DNA of 5,657 nt from NCBI GenBank assembly GCA_024278715.1, contig JAJRSN010000360.1, positions 1-5,657 of the forward strand, in the 5' to 3' direction. A program made the position numbers and the translations under genes. The DNA is from Calditrichota bacterium. Its GTDB lineage: Bacteria > Calditrichota > Calditrichia > Calditrichales > Calditrichaceae. Positions 5,016 to 5,657 of this stretch are shown here, piece after piece (positions within the stretch are counted from its first letter, which is position 1; each line of letters starts with the position of its first letter). Under the pieces are notes generated by a model. It saw nothing but the letters and a program-made list of their open reading frames with translations, was not told the origin of the DNA and made no database searches.

Positions 5016-5627
5016 ATGCCGCTGGTTCCCATAGTTATCGAACAAACAGGGCGAACAGAACGCGCTTATGACATATATTCCCGGCTGTTGAAAGAACGGA
5101 TCGTTTTTTTAGGAACGCCGATCGACGACAATATTGCAAGTTTGGTAATTTCGCAATTATTGTTTTTGGAAGCGGAAGATCCGAAAAAAGACATCTATCT
5201 TTATATTAATTCTCCCGGCGGAATCGTATCGTCCGGATTAGCTATTTATGACACAATTAAATATATTAAACCGGATGTTGTTACCACATGCATGGGTCAG
5301 GCTGCAAGCATGGCTGCTATTTTGCTGGCTGCCGGAACCAAAGGCAAACGCTATGCTTTGCCGCATGCCCGGATAATGATCCATCAGCCGTTGGGCGGTG
5401 CTGAGGGTCAGGCTTCGGATATTGCCATTGCCGCCAATGAAATTATGCGTATTAAAAACACCCTTAATAAAATTCTGGCGGATATTACCGGTAATCCGAT
5501 TGAGCAGATCGAAAAAGATACCGATCGCAACTATTTCATGTCTCCTAAAGAAGCCCTTGAGTACGGAATTATTGACAAAGTATTAAGTTCCCGTAAAACC
5601 GAGGGAGCAAAAGGAAAAAGCAAATGA
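5016..5627 (+). CDS. clpP: ATP-dependent Clp protease proteolytic subunit ClpP
   Basis: A 203-residue serine peptidase of family S14 that forms the double-heptamer barrel and degrades proteins unfolded and delivered by a Clp ATPase. The nucleophile S98 lies in GQAASMAA (94-101) and H123 lies in IMIHQP (120-125). The oxyanion-region motif INSPGG (64-69) and the handle helix that follows GGAEGQASD (127-135) are present. The third triad position, Asp in DTDRD of most ClpP, is Asn here (N172, in DTDRNYFM, codon AAC at 5529-5531). Almost no propeptide precedes LVPIVIEQT, so processing must be minimal. I chose the ATG at 5016: AAAGGAG (5002-5008) is seven bases before it, but only one base from an in-frame GTG at 5010. 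It lies 35 bases after tig and overlaps the next start by ATGA, so it is in an operon. The Lys/Gly-rich tail (193-203) is probably disordered. Confidence 0.97.
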   Translation: MPLVPIVIEQTGRTERAYDIYSRLLKERIVFLGTPIDDNIASLVISQLLFLEAEDPKKDIYLYINSPGGIVSSGLAIYDTIKYIKPDVVTTCMGQAASMAAILLAAGTKGKRYALPHARIMIHQPLGGAEGQASDIAIAANEIMRIKNTLNKILADITGNPIEQIEKDTDRNYFMSPKEALEYGIIDKVLSSRKTEGAKGKSK

Positions 5628-5657
5628 GTAATAAGAATTTTCGCAGTCCGATTTTCC
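5624..5657 (+). CDS. Start of the next operon gene, probably clpX (partial)
   Basis: An ATG overlaps the clpP stop as ATGA and opens a frame of 11 codons (MSNKNFRSPIF) to the window edge. AAGGA (5611-5615) lies eight bases upstream, a good Shine-Dalgarno sequence. The overlap implies translational coupling to clpP. No ClpX-specific residue is visible. The ClpX call rests on the common tig-clpP-clpX gene order and on a short polar N-terminus, which usually precedes the ClpX zinc-binding Cys motif. Another Clp ATPase, lon or an unrelated gene remains possible. Confidence 0.65.
   Translation, partial: MSNKNFRSPIF

Noticed and set aside
5398..5586. Plus-strand 62-codon frame inside clpP.
   Set aside because: It is an alternative frame of clpP with no independent support.

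Overview
The window is bacterial chromosomal DNA, AT-leaning, with tightly packed genes. It holds six genes plus the first codons of a seventh. The genes form two blocks that diverge from an intergenic region of about 500 bases (3213-3714). The taxon cannot be fixed from the sequence. A Hanks-type kinase, a PII-like protein, an EIIA-like protein and a tig-clpP pair on an AT-rich background would fit the Calditrichota or another FCB-group or deep-branching lineage, but this is a weak guess. I see no tRNA, rRNA, CRISPR array, insertion sequence or clear sign of horizontal transfer.

Left block, minus strand, in transcription order: a 12-helix MFS transporter with a TTG start (3212-1986); a PTS EIIA domain protein of the PtsN type with its phospho-accepting His (1728-1255); a small divergent PII-like protein (1078-746); and the N-terminal half of a serine/threonine protein kinase, cut by the left edge (618-1). 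The last three are all signalling proteins: a phosphorylatable EIIA, a PII-fold sensor and a kinase. Gaps of 127-257 bases, some with leftward terminator-like hairpins, suggest separate or attenuated units rather than one tight operon.

Right block, plus strand: tig (trigger factor, 3715-4980), clpP (5016-5627), and an ATGA-overlapping start of a further gene that by context is probably clpX. This is the widespread tig-clpP-clpX proteostasis operon: a ribosome-bound chaperone followed by the ATP-dependent protease that removes proteins which fail to fold. The ClpP has Asn where most ClpP proteins have the catalytic Asp. The trigger factor has lost the usual signature of its FKBP prolyl-isomerase pocket.

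The central intergenic region is rich in dyads. It has a good leftward intrinsic terminator about 80 bases upstream of the MFS start although no leftward gene precedes it, an 11-bp direct repeat that shares one arm of that terminator, and a near-perfect 20-bp palindrome upstream of tig. The MFS leader may therefore be controlled by attenuation, and tig may be controlled by a dimeric regulator. No complete, clearly novel multi-gene system is visible. The best leads are the ClpP substitution, the MFS leader and the EIIA/PII-like/kinase cluster.
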